DNA of 64,000 bases from Cephalopachus bancanus (Eukaryota; Chordata; Mammalia; Primates; Tarsiidae), in contig JAPVLO010000003.1 of the NCBI GenBank assembly GCA_027257055.1, positions 7,257,501 through 7,321,500 of the forward strand. The letters are read 5' to 3'. Under the pieces are notes generated by a model. That model saw only the letters and a program-made list of their open reading frames with translations, did not search any database and had not been told where the DNA came from. Positions 1 through 11,480 of this stretch are shown here, in pieces. Made by a program: the position numbers and the translations under genes. Every line of letters begins with the position of its first letter. Within the stretch, counting starts at the first letter, position 1.

Positions 1-723
1 GTCAGGAATCTTCAGTAATTCTATATCACAGAACTCATAACAAGCGCGGAATTAGAGTACTTCCATGAAAAACATACTGCATTTGGTGTGTTGTTTCTTT
101 GATTGGAGAAACATGTTGAATATCACTGTCCACAAAAATATGCAATTTAATCACAGATTTCACTGTGTGAAAAATAACTGAACTTTTGAATAAGGAGGTA
201 AAATCCATTTCCAAAAGATTATATAGGTTTAAAATTTCTTGAGGGAAATCAGGTTGCAACTTTACAAACCTACAATCTCATGTTTTTCCATCATAATATT
301 AGAAAGTGCAGTGACATTTTGAAACTAACATTTGGGATTTGTTTTATTCAACAAACAATGGCATGAAAATGTAGAGAAATAACATAATCTATTATTGGTT
401 ATCAATGGCTATTGGAAAGGAGATACAGGCAGAACTGAAATGCTGAAATAAACATATTATCAGAAGTTCTCATTTTCTCTAAGGCCCTTGTGGTCAAATT
501 CCTGTTTTGTAACATATACTATGTTGGCTCCTGACATCTTGGTGCTCCCTGTCTTTGTTTACTATGAACTCTGCCTAGGCAATATCACCTAGTAATAAAC
601 CTTCATGTTTTCCTATTAATTGATGTTTCTCAAAAGCAAACAAATAAAATCTTGTGTGTTATCTCTCTTCTCAACTTCAAATCAATAACTACAAATGTCT
701 AGTGGGACAGCTCTGCCTCCATA
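1..723. other. AT-rich DNA, no gene or repeat recognised
   Basis: I read both strands and see only short chance reading frames, no splice-bounded exon and no repeat family I can name. Confidence 0.5.
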
Positions 724-725
724 TA

Positions 726-1567
726 TGAGGGAGAAAACCCAAAATACACATTTAAAAAATTGTATATTTATCCTTTTTTTTTTGAGTTGGAGTCTCACTT
801 GGTCACCCAGACTGGAGTGCAGTGGCCGCTCCCGGCCACCGCAGCCTTGTCTGCTGGGCTACGGCAATCCTCCCACCTCAGCCTTCTGAATAGCCGGAAT
901 TACAGGCATGCGCTACTACGCCCAGCTGATTTTTTGATTTATTGTAGAGATGAGGTCTCGCTGCCCAGGCGGGTCTCGAACCCGCGGGTTCAGGCAATCC
1001 ACTCACCTCAGTCTCCCAAAGGGATTACAGGCTGAGCCACCGAGCCCGGCTTGTATATTTATTCTTACATGTTTAAACTTCAGTTAGCTTCAAAGTATTC
1101 TCTGTCTGATGCAATGCATCTATTGAGATGCTTTTGCCACTTCTAAAAACGGTTTTTGAACTCATCAATGTTAATGTCTTTTGGTGCTTCTGCCATTTTT
1201 TGTTTCACCTCTTTCACACTGACAAAACATTTCCCTTTGAGGGCTCTTTTTCATCTGGGGAAACAAAGAAAGTAATTTGGTGCAAGATTAGGTGAATAGG
1301 GAGGATGGGGCATGGGGCTCATGTCATTTTGGGCCAAAAACTGCTGAACACTCAGCACGGGGTGGGAAGGTGCATTGTCATTGTGGAAGAACCAGTCACC
1401 TATTTGTCACAACTCAGGACATTTCTTCTACAAATTTGAGAAGGTTGTGTCACAATTTTCCTAAGAAATATCCCAAGTTGTGGCAAACAGGTGACTGGAA
1501 TTTAAACATGTAAGAATAAATACACAATTTTATAAATAAATTTCATTTTTAGGGGGGGCCTCCTTTG
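726..1567 (-). mobile_element. mariner-like DNA transposon, chimeric head-to-head copy
   Basis: The left part (726-773 and 1063 to about 1440) is a minus-strand mariner-like element. The right part (about 1447-1567) repeats the family's 3' terminal sequence on the plus strand. Both ends therefore carry the same terminus, bounded by TA at 724-725 and 1568-1569. The left part reads backwards through the decayed C-terminal half of a Tc1/mariner transposase, including the stretch that in sister copies encodes SPYSPDLAPS next to the last catalytic Asp. An Alu sits inside, at 774-1050. Sister copies are at 6,952, 35,521 and 45,209. Confidence 0.7.
774..1050 (-). mobile_element. Alu SINE (lineage-specific subfamily), copy 1
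   Basis: A full dimeric Alu in reverse orientation, from a T-run to gagcccggc. It is flanked by a 12-bp target duplication ttgtatatttat at 760-771 and 1051-1062. It inserted into the 3' end of the mariner-like element, so it is the younger of the two. Confidence 0.92.
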
Positions 1568-1569
1568 TA

Positions 1570-2102
1570 ATAAATCTTCAAACACTCATACTCAGGTATT
1601 GTGGAGCCACTACCATGCTCCCAAGTCATCCCCTCCTTTTCTTGTCTCTTTTGGGGTTAGTGATAATGCCATTAAAACATTAATACGTGTAAGAAACAGT
1701 TGGAAATCTAAGCACATTTCCTTTTCTTACCCTTTTAATCTAACAACTTGCAAATTCCTACTGAATATACCACACAGGATTCTCTTGCATCTTCCTATCT
1801 TCTCCATCCACACTACATTTCTCTAACTAAGGTTTTCATCTGCTATCCCAGTTCATTGTATTATAAAATTTGCTCTCCACACTACCAATAGTGTGACTAT
1901 AAAAAGTGCATATGTGATGCTAATGTGATTGTTTTATCTTGTTATTGCAGTTTTCATTGCTTCTGTATCACTTATTTCATAAACTGAATGATATTCAGAC
2001 CTTTTCCTCTTACATATCAAGTAATATCAAAAACTGGATATATTGAAAACTCCTTACGTGGAAAAGATGCAAAATCACAAAATATTTTGGAAACCCATTC
2101 TT
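1570..2102. other. AT-rich DNA, nothing recognised
   Basis: Short chance frames only. No repeat family was recognised on either strand. Confidence 0.45.
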
Positions 2103-2121
2103 TTAAAATCAAAGTCTGTAG

Positions 2122-2415
2122 AGCCGGGCTCGGTGGCTCAGCCTGTAATCCCGCACCTTTGGGAGGCTGGTTTGAGACCCGCCTGGGCAGGTGAGACCTC
2201 TTCTCTACAATAAATGAAAAAAATTAGCCCGGCGTGGTAGCGTGCGCCTGTAGTTCCAGCTACTTGGAAGGCTGAGGCGGAAGGATTGCCAGAGCCCAGC
2301 ATATCGAGGTTGCAGTGGCTGGGAGCGACCACTGCACTCCAGTCTGGGTGACAGTGAGACTTCAACTCAAAATAAATAAATAAATAAATAAACAAAATAA
2401 AATAAAATAAAAATC
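2122..2415 (+). mobile_element. Alu SINE (lineage-specific subfamily), copy 2
   Basis: Plus-strand Alu with a deletion in the left arm: the family's gaggtgagtggattgcctga stretch is missing after gggaggctg. The tail is a (taaa)n/(taaaa)n run. It appears to have inserted into the start of the older Alu that follows, because a similar aaatc..gtctgt string lies on both sides. Confidence 0.88.
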
Positions 2416-2672
2416 TGTTGCCCAGGCTGGAGTGCATTGGCACAATCACAGCTCACTGTAGCCTTGACCTCCTGAACTCAGGCAATTGTTCCTCCTCAGG
2501 TTTATGCCACCAATCATTGACTTATTTATTTATTTTTATTATTTTTAATTTGTTTAGAGATGGGATATCACCATGTTGCCCAGTCTGATCTCTAACTCCT
2601 GGACTCAAGCAATCTTCCTGCCTCAGTCTCCCAAAGTGCTGGAATTACAGGTGTGACCCATCACGCCTGACT
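2416..2672 (-). mobile_element. Old Alu, J-like
   Basis: Reverse-oriented Alu with the classical order gttgcccaggctggagtgca to cccaaagtgctggaattaca. It is much more diverged than the lineage-specific copies and has an expanded attta-rich middle linker. Confidence 0.8.
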
Positions 2673-2918
2673 AGAAAATCACTTTTATAAAACCATCACT
2701 GAACTTGAAAAAAAAAAAAAAAGGAATATTCTGAAGGACCAAACACAAATTTAAAAACATGAATTATAGGGATAAATGATAGGAAAGATGGTATCACTTT
2801 ATGGACACTTACTAGTCTCTAGGACTTGCTCCTTCATGTATTTTGGCTATATGATGAAAAATAAACAAAACTTTCAAAAATGAGCATGAAACAGAGTTCA
2901 ACTTGAATTAAGTCAAGA

Positions 2919-3600
2919 TGAGACAGGAGATAGCTAGAAAAAGTTCAGACAGATAGGCGGGTCCTCTGGTAACAATGTAGTGAACTCCCGGCAGGCCTCT
3001 CAGGCTCAGCATTGGTAAACAACTCCCTGCAAGCCTCTCAAGCTAGAGTTAAGGTACTCACTGCTGGGACTGAAAAGTAACCAATCAGCTCACCATTAGG
3101 TCCCTACCTTAATACTGGCCAATCAGAACAGCTACAGCTCACAGATAGTGCTAGCCAGTTGGCTTGGACTTAGGGTTATATAAGCACCAGGCTTTTGGCC
3201 CCAGATGGGCAACCCCTTCGGGTCCCCTGCTGCGGTGGGAGCTTTTCTGTCCTCAATAAATCCTGCTTTCTCACCTTTCAGCTGTCCATGTCCCTCATTC
3301 TTCCTAGGCATGAGACAAGAATCTTGACCCTGAAGAGCTGCAGAAGATCATCGGAGTCAAAAAGTCATGCACCCCAGAGGCTGGGTTGCCAGCTGAACCA
3401 GAAGAGATGCTGGAGGAAGGCAAGACTCCAAAGCTGAGACACCCAGGGGGCTAGGCTTGCCAGGCCACCAAACAAGCAACACTCTCAGGGCTTGACTTGC
3501 CAGCCCATTAGAGCCAACTCCCTGGGGGATAGGCTTGCCAGCCCCTCCATGACTCTCTCTGGGGCTTGGCTGGCTGATCCATGGAGCTGACACTCTTGAA
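2919..3600 (+). mobile_element. Solo endogenous retrovirus LTR, right edge uncertain
   Basis: The segment starts tgagacaggagatagctag and has CCAAT-box-like ccaatcag motifs, a TATA box ttatataag at 3176-3184 and a poly(A) signal aataaa at 3255-3260, in the spacing expected of an LTR promoter. The run gggcaacccc-ttcgggtcccctg followed by a gggagct block recalls, from memory, the ERV9/HERV-W (LTR12/LTR17) group. From about 3379 to 3580 there are five diverged copies of a ggcttg-ccagcc motif that may be the LTR's 3' part. No retroviral genes follow, so it is solo or fragmentary. Confidence 0.6.
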
Positions 3601-3717
3601 GCTCAGGCTGACCTGAAAAATCCACATCAAAGATTTAAAGATGATATAATTCACTTTCTTGAGTAATGTTGTGGCAGAAAATTCCTCAAGTTAAAATGTA
3701 AAAATGTCCAAGGAATG

Positions 3718-3866
3718 AAAGGTAGAAAAAATAGAGAGAGAAAGAGGAAGGGAGAGGAGAAAGAAGAAGGGAGAGATGAGGTGAGAGGGAGGAGAAGGAA
3801 AAGGAGGGAGGGAGGAAGAAAGGAAGAAAGGAAGAAAGGAAGAAAAGAAGAGAGAGAGAGGGAGAA
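3718..3866 (+). repeat. Purine-rich (GA/GGAA)n tract
   Basis: About 150 bp almost entirely of A and G, with ggaagaaa units and a terminal gagagagag run. It creates several artificial Lys/Arg/Glu-rich or Leu/Ser/Phe-rich reading frames on the two strands. Confidence 0.9.
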
Positions 3867-3954
3867 GGACAAAAAAATTCCACACCTAGGCACATTGTTG
3901 TGCAATAAAATTGCTATGGTTTTAATGCAAAATTGCTTTGGTTAAATGCAAAAT

Positions 3955-4325
3955 TCAACTGTTGCCAATGTGATTGTATTAAAAGGTCAGCCTTTAGGAT
4001 GTGATTAGACCATGAGGACTCCCTCCTAATTAATGGGATTAATGTCCTTATAAAAGAGGTTTTAAGCAGTTTAGATAGCTTATTTTTTGTTCTTTTACCT
4101 TCTGTAATGTGAGAACACAGCATTCCTCTCCTCAAGGGAAGCAGCAAGAAGACCTTCACCAGACCTCAAGGACTGGCACCTTGATCTTGAACTTCCCAGC
4201 TTTCAGAAATGTGAAAATAAATTTCTGCTTTTTATAGATTACCCAGTCTGTAGCATTCAATTTTAGAAGCCATAGAATGCCTAGTTTGTAGTATTCTATT
4301 GTAGCAGCACAAATTGACTAAGTAA
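3955..4325 (-). mobile_element. MaLR-type LTR remnant
   Basis: The order of recognisable blocks matches the reverse complement of an MST/MLT-like MaLR LTR: gtgattagaccatgaggact, a cttcccagctttcagaa block, aaataaatttctgctttttat and a terminal attgactaag. Family name is from memory. Confidence 0.65.
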
Positions 4326-5000
4326 CACTATTCAAGCAACTATGGAAAACTATTATTTATAAGAGAGTAAAAAAAAGTCCAAATTGTCCTCTTAAAACAG
4401 AAGACAAAGAAAATTAAAATCATGTCTTTAAAATTTTGAGGAAAATAATTATCTAAATATATGTATAGAAAACTAGAAGATTTAACACTGATAAGATGTC
4501 ACTAGATGTGTCAGTTGTCTGCTGATTCATGCCAAATTATTATAGTATGGCAGGTCAGAGAAGACAGGATTGATTGGGTTCTCTACTGAGGTGCTCTGCT
4601 TCTGCCTCTGATATTCTTTATTCTCATCAGGCTGAAATCAGGTTTCAGCAGGGATAGACTTTATGGAAGAATCTACTTCTAAGTTCATATTTTGTTATTA
4701 GCATAATTCAGTTCTTGCTGTTCTAGTGCTAAAATCTCCATTTTCTCTTGGGTAGGGGATACAAATCCTTTTCTGAGTTCACCTTCTGCAACCAGCTAAA
4801 TACATCTCTTCTTTCAAAGGGCTTAAGTGATTGTTAAGCCCTCCTAAATGATCCCTTTCCCGAAGTTATCTGTGCCATATGACATAATAGAAGTATAATA
4901 TATTTACATTTTTTGCTCACATTCCTAGACAAGGAGATTATAAAAGTTAGAGAATCATTAGAAGTCATGTTAGAATTCTACCTACCATTAACACACATGT
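4326..5000. other. AT-rich DNA, nothing recognised
   Basis: No coding, RNA or repeat signal that I can support on either strand. Confidence 0.45.
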
Positions 5001-5429
5001 AAAAATTAAGGTAGCAGAACTAGTTTTAAAAGTATGGTAAAAATTTTAAGAAGAAATATTGAATATAAATTAGAAATCATGTGGCAAATTTAAATAGACA
5101 TTAGCTAAGTAAGTCAAAATTTATGTTTTCTAATGTGTGGGATTAAATAAAGTTAACTAAAATAGTGAAAGTACATATTGCTAGAGGAGAATTGGAGTTA
5201 AATCACTCTAAATCTTTATATTGCTTAAGAGCAGGACAAAACTATTAATTAACATTATACATATTTTAAAAATTTATATTAATATTTAAAAATATCCACT
5301 AAAAATATAAAGAGAACACAGAACAATAATTACAATGTGAAACAAGAAAATGCAATTACAATCAAAAAGTAGATAAGAAGAAAATAATTATATATAAAAT
5401 CTATATAAACAGAAAGAGCAAAGTAAGCC

Positions 5430-5830
5430 TATAAAATGAATTAATATAATAATCAAAATAAATGTGACTGCAATAAGCTTTCCAGGTAATATACAAAGAT
5501 TGTTAAACTGAATTAACAACACAAAGTACCACTACTTACTATTTGTAAGAGATTAGCATTAAACATAAGTTAAAAGTTAAAAATAAAAGGTTAGAATAGG
5601 TATATATCAGAAAAAAAAACTAGCTGAAAGAAAACTGATACCATGATGTTAATATGTAATGAAACACATCTGAAGGCAAAAAGGATTTCTAGAGAATCAC
5701 TGTATAATTATAAGAAGTTTAATATTTAAAGAAGATATAATGCATCCAATGAATAGCTTCAAATGACATAAAGCAAAAAAAAAAAAATGACTGAAGTATA
5801 AGGAGAAAATAACAAACATGCCATTATACT
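5430..5830 (+). mobile_element. Very decayed L1/HAL1-like ORF2 fragment
   Basis: A-rich plus strand with blocks reminiscent of the L1 endonuclease region (gattgttaaactg-attaac, ttaaaagttaaaaataaaagg, agctgaaagaaaactgatacc). Too diverged to translate. The left edge may lie as far back as about 5,000. Confidence 0.4.
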
Positions 5831-6951
5831 GAGCCATGTTTAATCTACCATTATTAGCACTGAATAATAAAGAAATGCAACACCGTCATAGAAATTTGAA
5901 AAGCACAATTAACAAGTTTTGCTTAATGAGTCCATATAAATACTACAACCAACACTGGAAAACGCATTTTTTTTTCCAAGTTCACAAGGAATATCAATAT
6001 AAACTGACAGTGTACGGTCCATAATAAGCTATGGCCATGACGAACCCATTTTTTCCATTTTCCTCTATGCTCTGACAATAATAACAGATGAATTTCTTTT
6101 TATGTACAGGCTTTTGCTTATGCTGATTCTTCTACTTCTGATGTTCTTTATTCTTTTTCTTTTCACTGTATTTGCTCATATTAAACAAAATAGAGTTATT
6201 CATTTAAGAAACTTCTCCTAACCCCCAAATTAACTGAATTATTCTGTTGTGCTTATTACTCACATATCTTCATCCAATTACTTGTTTACATAATCAACAA
6301 TTATTCCAGTGTTCTTTTAGTGTGCCATGGACAGTGCACATATTGGAAATATAACAGTGAGAGAGAGGGGAAAAAAGTCCCAACTAATTGGAATTTCTAG
6401 ACTGCTGGTGAAAATAAATTTTAATCAAAATAATAAGATTAGGAATGCATACTCTTTTTTAAAAACGCAGAGAGTGAAATAGTCTATGAGAACATTTAAT
6501 AGAGGGAATCAACTTTGTCTCAGGGGGTTGAAAAGCATTCTGAGTGGAATTTTTATCCACTCAGTGGAATTTTTCCGAATACTTATAACTGATAAGAGAC
6601 ATACACTTATTTGATTCTAATCATTCTATCTACAAATATGTACTTTTACTATTTTAATTAAACTTATTTAATTCCACATATTATTTATGTAATGATTGCT
6701 TTGATTAATGTTTAGTTAAATATGCTCCTACAATAACCTTTTTTTTTTTTTTTTGCTTAGTACACTTTCCTAAACCTTTAAAAATACTTAAGTACTATTT
6801 TTTCTTCTTTCTGAAGTAAATTGAGTCATAGATTCCTTGAACTTGGGTAGATTGATTCTTAGACATTAACACAGCACATTCTCTTTTAGCATGGGTACAT
6901 TTTTCTAATATTTCTTCAGATCTTAATGGAAATAATAAGAAATAAGAAAAA
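5831..6951. other. AT-rich DNA, nothing recognised
   Basis: One 62-codon frame at 5836-6024 has no recognisable motif. A T-run is at about 6,739-6,755. Confidence 0.45.
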
Positions 6952-7450
6952 CAGGAGGACCACCCAAAATAAAATCTATTTATTAAAAAAATTTTAAATT
7001 GTATGTTTATTCTTACATGTTTAAACTTCAGTCACCTTCAAAGTATTCTCTGTTGGATGCAATATATCAATCAGCATACTTTGTCCACTGAGCAAGTTTT
7101 TTTAACTCATCAATTTTGATGCCTTTTAGTGCTTCTACCATTTTTTGTTTCACCCTCTTCCGCACTGGCAAAACATTTCCCTTTGAGGACTTTTTTTATT
7201 TGTAGAAACAAAAATAGTCACTCAGATCGGGTGAATAGGGAGACTAGGGCATATAGGTCAAATGTGTTGAACTCTCAGCACTGGATGGGCAGGTGTGATT
7301 TTATGGTGGAAGAACCAGTTTCCTATTTTCCCCAACTCAGGGCAACCTTCTCAAACTTCCAGATAAAAACTCTGATTGACTGATCTGGAGGAATGAATTT
7401 TGAGTGTACTACAAGGAGGCTGCTCTCCAAAAGATAAATTCCTTTTTTTG
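6952..7450 (-). mobile_element. mariner-like DNA transposon, deleted copy
   Basis: Minus-strand copy of the family seen at 35,521. The conserved terminus is at the left (caggaggaccacccaaaat), followed by attcttacatgtttaaactt, then the reversed C-terminal transposase region, then the ctctccaaaagataaattcc block of the other end. Heavily mutated and non-coding. Confidence 0.7.
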
Positions 7451-8030
7451 TTGTTGTTTATATGTTTGTTTTTGGCATTCTCCTCATACAAAAGATTAAA
7501 ACTTACCCAGAATTCCACAATTTGCAGAAAAAAATTGTTAGAAATGGTAATCAGACTATACATAATTTGATTTTGTTTGTTTCATGTAAGCAAACATTAA
7601 GATTATATTGGAAAGCATTTGTGGACATGCATCTGTAAATACAGAGAAAACATAGCAGTTATCTTCTAACTCTAATATCTAGTCTATAATAATCAATCCA
7701 TAAGATACAAAAATTAGCGAGCTGAGAAAAGGTGGAAATTTTCCAAATGAAAACAAGAGGTATGGTCAGAAATCAGTTTTTTTTTTTTTTTACGTCTCTT
7801 AATGAAAAAAACACTTGACCTTAGTAACATGTCAGTGTGGAATGGGTGCACTACAGAGATGATACATACCTCTTTAGTAATGTACCAGACATAGTTTAGA
7901 ACTTTCTAATATACAGCAACATATAACCATAAAATCTAATGAAAGACAAGTATATGCAAGTTACTGAATAATCAATGTGAGTCAGAGACTTAATGCACAT
8001 TATTTTAAGTTAATATAACATAAGATATTC
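7451..8030. other. AT-rich DNA, nothing recognised
   Basis: The left flank of provirus A. It holds no identifiable repeat beyond a T-run at about 7,779. Confidence 0.45.
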
Positions 8031-8034
8031 ACAC
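8031..8034. repeat. Target-site duplication, provirus A, left
   Basis: ACAC directly before the TG of the 5' LTR. The same four bases follow the 3' LTR at 16164-16167. Confidence 0.85.
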
Positions 8035-8413
8035 TGTGAAAGGGGGCTTAAAAAGACATTTACAATGTTAAAAACTAGGCTAAGCATAAACTCAGCCTTT
8101 GCACAATTAAACATGTACTCAGCCTTTGCACAGTTAAAAGTTCCCTTCCTGGAAACTGGCAACAGCACTTGCTGGCTAGGTTGAACTGTTTAACAGCTAT
8201 TTTTTTTCACTTCTGTAAACTCTGCTAGCATTGCTTGAAAGGTACCTAGGCCTCCAGGATGTTGTGGTTTGGCCCACTTGGAAAGTCCCAATGTGGTTTT
8301 TCCCCATTTAAGTAAGCCCCTAACTTAGCTCTTGACTAATAAAAACCTCTTCTTTTTATAACTTGTACTTTTGGTGTTGGTGTCTGTGAATTAAGTGCTA
8401 GGTCCCTATTTCA
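8035..8413 (+). repeat. 5' LTR of provirus A (379 bp)
   Basis: Runs tgtgaaag to ccctatttca. It matches the 3' LTR at 15743-16163 along its length apart from indels. A poly(A) signal aataaa lies at 8338-8343. No strong TATA box is seen; catttaag near 8,307 is a weak candidate. It lacks about 57 bp present in the 3' LTR but has a short extra acttggaaagtccca block. Confidence 0.95.
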
Positions 8414-8415
8414 TT

Positions 8416-8433
8416 TGGGGGCTCATCTGGGAT
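8416..8433 (+). promoter_or_regulatory. Primer binding site, tRNA-Pro type
   Basis: Two bases after the LTR lies tgggggctcatctgggat. It matches the proline-tRNA site of murine leukaemia virus-type gammaretroviruses at 16 of 18 positions, with two G/C to A/T changes at CpG-like places. Confidence 0.88.
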
Positions 8434-8585
8434 ATCCAAGAGCTTAATCCCCAGCCCCAATCACCAGCTGACCTTGTGGGTCTGCATACCTGCAAACCTC
8501 AGTGTTCGCCAGGCCTGGTGAGTCTGTGGACTTGCAAACAACTGATTGTCCTCTCTGGCAGACTCACAACATCCCCAGAGCCCTC

Positions 8586-8597
8586 TGAGAGGTGAGT
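8586..8597 (+). promoter_or_regulatory. Candidate 5' splice donor of provirus A leader
   Basis: A consensus donor AG|GTGAGT lies between the primer site and gag, where gammaretroviruses splice to make the env message. Position and consensus are visible; use is inferred. Confidence 0.55.
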
Positions 8598-8781
8598 CAA
8601 GTTCCTGTTTTGTTTGTGCACACTTCTGGTTGAATCCGCAGGAAAGCTGGACACAGCATGGAGACATCACAGGGCCCTCCAGTATTGCCCTCGGGCAGTT
8701 AGTTCTGTCTGTTCAGTTTGTGTTATTGTCTTTATTTGTTCAGTGTTAGTCACTGTTGTGTCTGTCATTGCTATTGACATT

Positions 8782-10290
8782 ATGGGGCAGCAGTGCCCTA
8801 AGCCTGACACCCCTCTGCAACTGGTTATGTGCCACTTCAAGGATTTCCAAGGAGTGGCACAGCAGTCAGGTTATGAGGGAAACCAAGAAAATCTAACCAC
8901 CTTTTGTTCCTTCGAATGGCCCACATTTCCTAATTGCAGCTGGCCACCGGAGGGGACCTTCAACTCTGCCATAGTGGGGAAGGTCCAACAGTTCATCTAT
9001 CGATGTCACCCGGACCAGATCCTGTACATCACTGCCTGGTACCTCCTGGTAATGCGGCAGCCATCATGGATGAAGAAACCTGAAAAGAGAGCTAATTCTT
9101 CTCATGTTTTAGCCCTACAGGAAACTCCAAAAGCCAAACCTCCAGTCCTCCAGAGCCCACTGAAGAACAATGAAATTCCCCCACCCTACTCCACATCTGA
9201 GCAGGAGCAGGGGGCCCACAAGGTTCTCAGCCCATCACTCACTAGGATTGGGTCCTCGTATCAGCCCTTTTATCCCCCTCTTCCCCATGTGTCTTTCGGG
9301 GGGTCCAACGGCCCCCAATAAACTGATGAACCCCGACTCGTCTTCAGGAAACTCAGAACCACAAACTCTCACAGTCCTTCCCCTGAGACAGGCCCCAGGA
9401 CTAGATGCAGAAGCTTCAGGAGGCCAGCCCTTTATGGTTTATTCTCCTTTCTCTACTAGTGATCTTTACAATTGGAAACAACAAAATCCAGCATTCTCTG
9501 AAAAACCTCAAAGTTTCATAGGCCTTTTAGAAACTATTTTCTTCACCCATCAGCCCACTTGGGATGACTGCCAACAGCTCCTCCAAGCCCTTTTTATTGT
9601 GGAGAAAAGGGAACAAATCCATCAGGAGGCAAGGAAATTGGTCCTGGGACCAGATGGCAGACCAGCAGAGCAGGACCGTGTGGACCATGTCTTCCCCGCT
9701 GAGAGGCCTAATTGGAATCTGAACACTGATCACAGTAGGGAGTGTCTCACCACCTATCACCAGACTCTAATGGGGGGTCTCCGGGCCACCACCAGGTAAT
9801 CCACAAATTTGTCTAAGGTAAGTGAGGTAACTCAGGGCCCACAGGAATCTCCCACAGCTTTTCTGGAATGCCTTATGGAGGCCTATTGGAGGTATACTCC
9901 CATAGACCCAGAGGCTCCAGAAAATCGGAGGGCATTATTTATATCCTTTGTCTCCCAGTCGGCCCCTGATATAAGAAAGAAATTGCAGAAAATTGAAGGA
10001 TTTGAAGGGAAAAGTTTATCAGAATTAACTGAGGTAGCCAGAAGGTCTATAATAGCAGGGACTCGCTTAAGACCAACAAACCAAAAAGATGGCCAAAGTA
10101 GTAGCAGCAGCCTTACAGGAAGTTAAACCCAAACAGCCAACAGTGAAAAGAGAAACTGGCACTGGGCGAAAAACACCACTAGCAAAAAATCAATGCACCT
10201 ACTATAAAAAAAATTGGGCACTGGGTAAAAGACTGCCCAGATGGGCCACCCTGACCACAAGAGTGCCCTCTGGGGGGAGTGCCCACCGAA
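8782..10290 (+). pseudogene. gag: gag pseudogene of provirus A
   Basis: Encodes the remains of matrix, a proline-rich spacer, capsid and nucleocapsid. The ATG at 8782 gives MGQQ, a myristoylation start, and opens 179 codons to a stop at 9321. A PPPY late-domain motif is at 9178-9189. Capsid continues in another frame from about 9,290, past G6 and C5 runs where the frame probably slipped. It is cut by TAA at 9797-9799 and resumes to 10126 with a major-homology-like stretch near 9,830-9,960. Nucleocapsid follows in a third frame: one CCHC knuckle is recognisable at 10194-10236, but an extra base in the A-run and Tyr at the second Cys position break it. A chance open frame starts upstream at 8614, but the myristoylation Met at 8782 is the better gag start. 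Confidence 0.9.
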
Positions 10291-10640
10291 ATCTACTCCT
10301 GTGCTTCAATTACAAACTGACTGATGGAGCCGGGGCTCTGTCAATTCCCCTCCAGAGCCCAGGTTGAAACTTATGGTGGGGGAAAGTCCTGTCCACTTCT
10401 TAGTGGACATGGGGCTGAGTATTCAGTCCTCCAAAAGTACAATGGCCTGCTTCAAAATAAGCATACCTTGGCCCGGGGGCAACCGGGACTCAATTATGCC
10501 CCTGGACCACTGAAAGAACAAGAAATTTGGGAAAAGGAGAAGTAACGCATTCATTCCTAGTAATGCCAGAATGCCTGTACTCGCTCCTGGGACGTGCCCT
10601 CTTACAGAAGCTTAAGGCCAACATAGGTTTTGAGAAAACC
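10290..10640 (+). pseudogene. pro: Protease pseudogene of provirus A
   Basis: A retropepsin-like aspartic protease remnant between gag and reverse transcriptase. The active-site segment reads FLVDMG at about 10,397-10,414, so the usual D-T-G has Met for Thr. A one-base loss in the following G-run moves the rest (AEYSV) to another frame. The C-terminal part with LLGR lies further on at about 10,580-10,600 in yet another frame. Substitution plus frame breaks make it non-functional. It is identified by its place in the provirus and by these short motifs. Confidence 0.75.
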
Positions 10641-11480
10641 ATGGCAGCAGTAAGCCTAAACCCACCTGGAGCATCAAAAATTCTTGTTACTCTTTCCCTA
10701 AGTGAGGAATACATATTAACAGAAGATGAAGTCCCTCTTGACTCTTCAAATGCCATACTGCAGATTGGGTTTCCCCAAGTTTGGGCCGAATTAAACTCCC
10801 CTGGGCTGGCATCCCATCAACTGCCAGTTGTTGTACATCTCAAAAGTCAGGCAACACCCATTAGGTGCTATATCCCCAGAGGCCCAAAAAGGCATAGCAA
10901 TCCACATCCAGCATCTCTGGGAAGCTAAAATCCTCGTGCTGTGCCACTCATCCTGGAACACCCTGCTTCTTCCTGTCAAAAAAACGGGCACCAGAAACTA
11001 TTGCCCTGTCCAGGACCTCAGAGAGGTCAACAGGCAAGTGGAGGATATCCATCCCACAGTCCCCAACCTGTACACCCTCCTCAGTGGGTTAACTCCAGAG
11101 AGGCAGGTATACACTGTCCTGGACCTTAAGGATGTCATCTTCAACATCCCATTGGCTGAGCAGAGCCAACCCTTGTTTGTTTTTGAATGGATAGATCCTG
11201 AAAAAGGGGGAAATGGGCAGTTAACCTAGATACGACTCCCACAAGAATTTAAAAACTCTCCCATGCTGTTCAATGAAGCTCTCCACCAAGACCTTTGAGC
11301 TTTCCGGCAACAGCAACCTGAAGTGACTCTGCTACAGTATGTAGATAATCTGTTAATTGCAGCCACATCAGAAGGTAAGTGCCTGCGTGCCACCAGACAC
11401 CTGATTAAAGAACTTCAGACTCTGGAGTATAGGGTGTCAGCAAAAAGGCTCAGCTCTGTGTGACTGTAGCCACATACCTT
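10640..11480 (+). pseudogene. pol: Reverse transcriptase pseudogene of provirus A
   Basis: The fingers-palm region is open at 10828-11229 and contains VLDLKD (about 11,118-11,135) with the first catalytic Asp. TAG at 11227 and TGA near 11,297 interrupt it. The second catalytic motif at 11338-11349 reads YVDN instead of YVDD, so one metal-binding Asp is lost. The frame is the same before and after the stops. Further stops occur near 11,461. The leader [10 protein letters not shown] motif before VLDLKD and the downstream RNase H and integrase confirm the assignment. Confidence 0.9.

Noticed and set aside
3651..3945. Four overlapping low-complexity frames
   Set aside because: Produced by the purine tract, with Leu/Ser/Phe or Lys/Arg/Glu only.
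8614..8781. Upstream extension of the provirus A gag frame
   Set aside because: Chance open leader sequence. The MGQQ start at 8782 fits a myristoylated matrix and is preferred.
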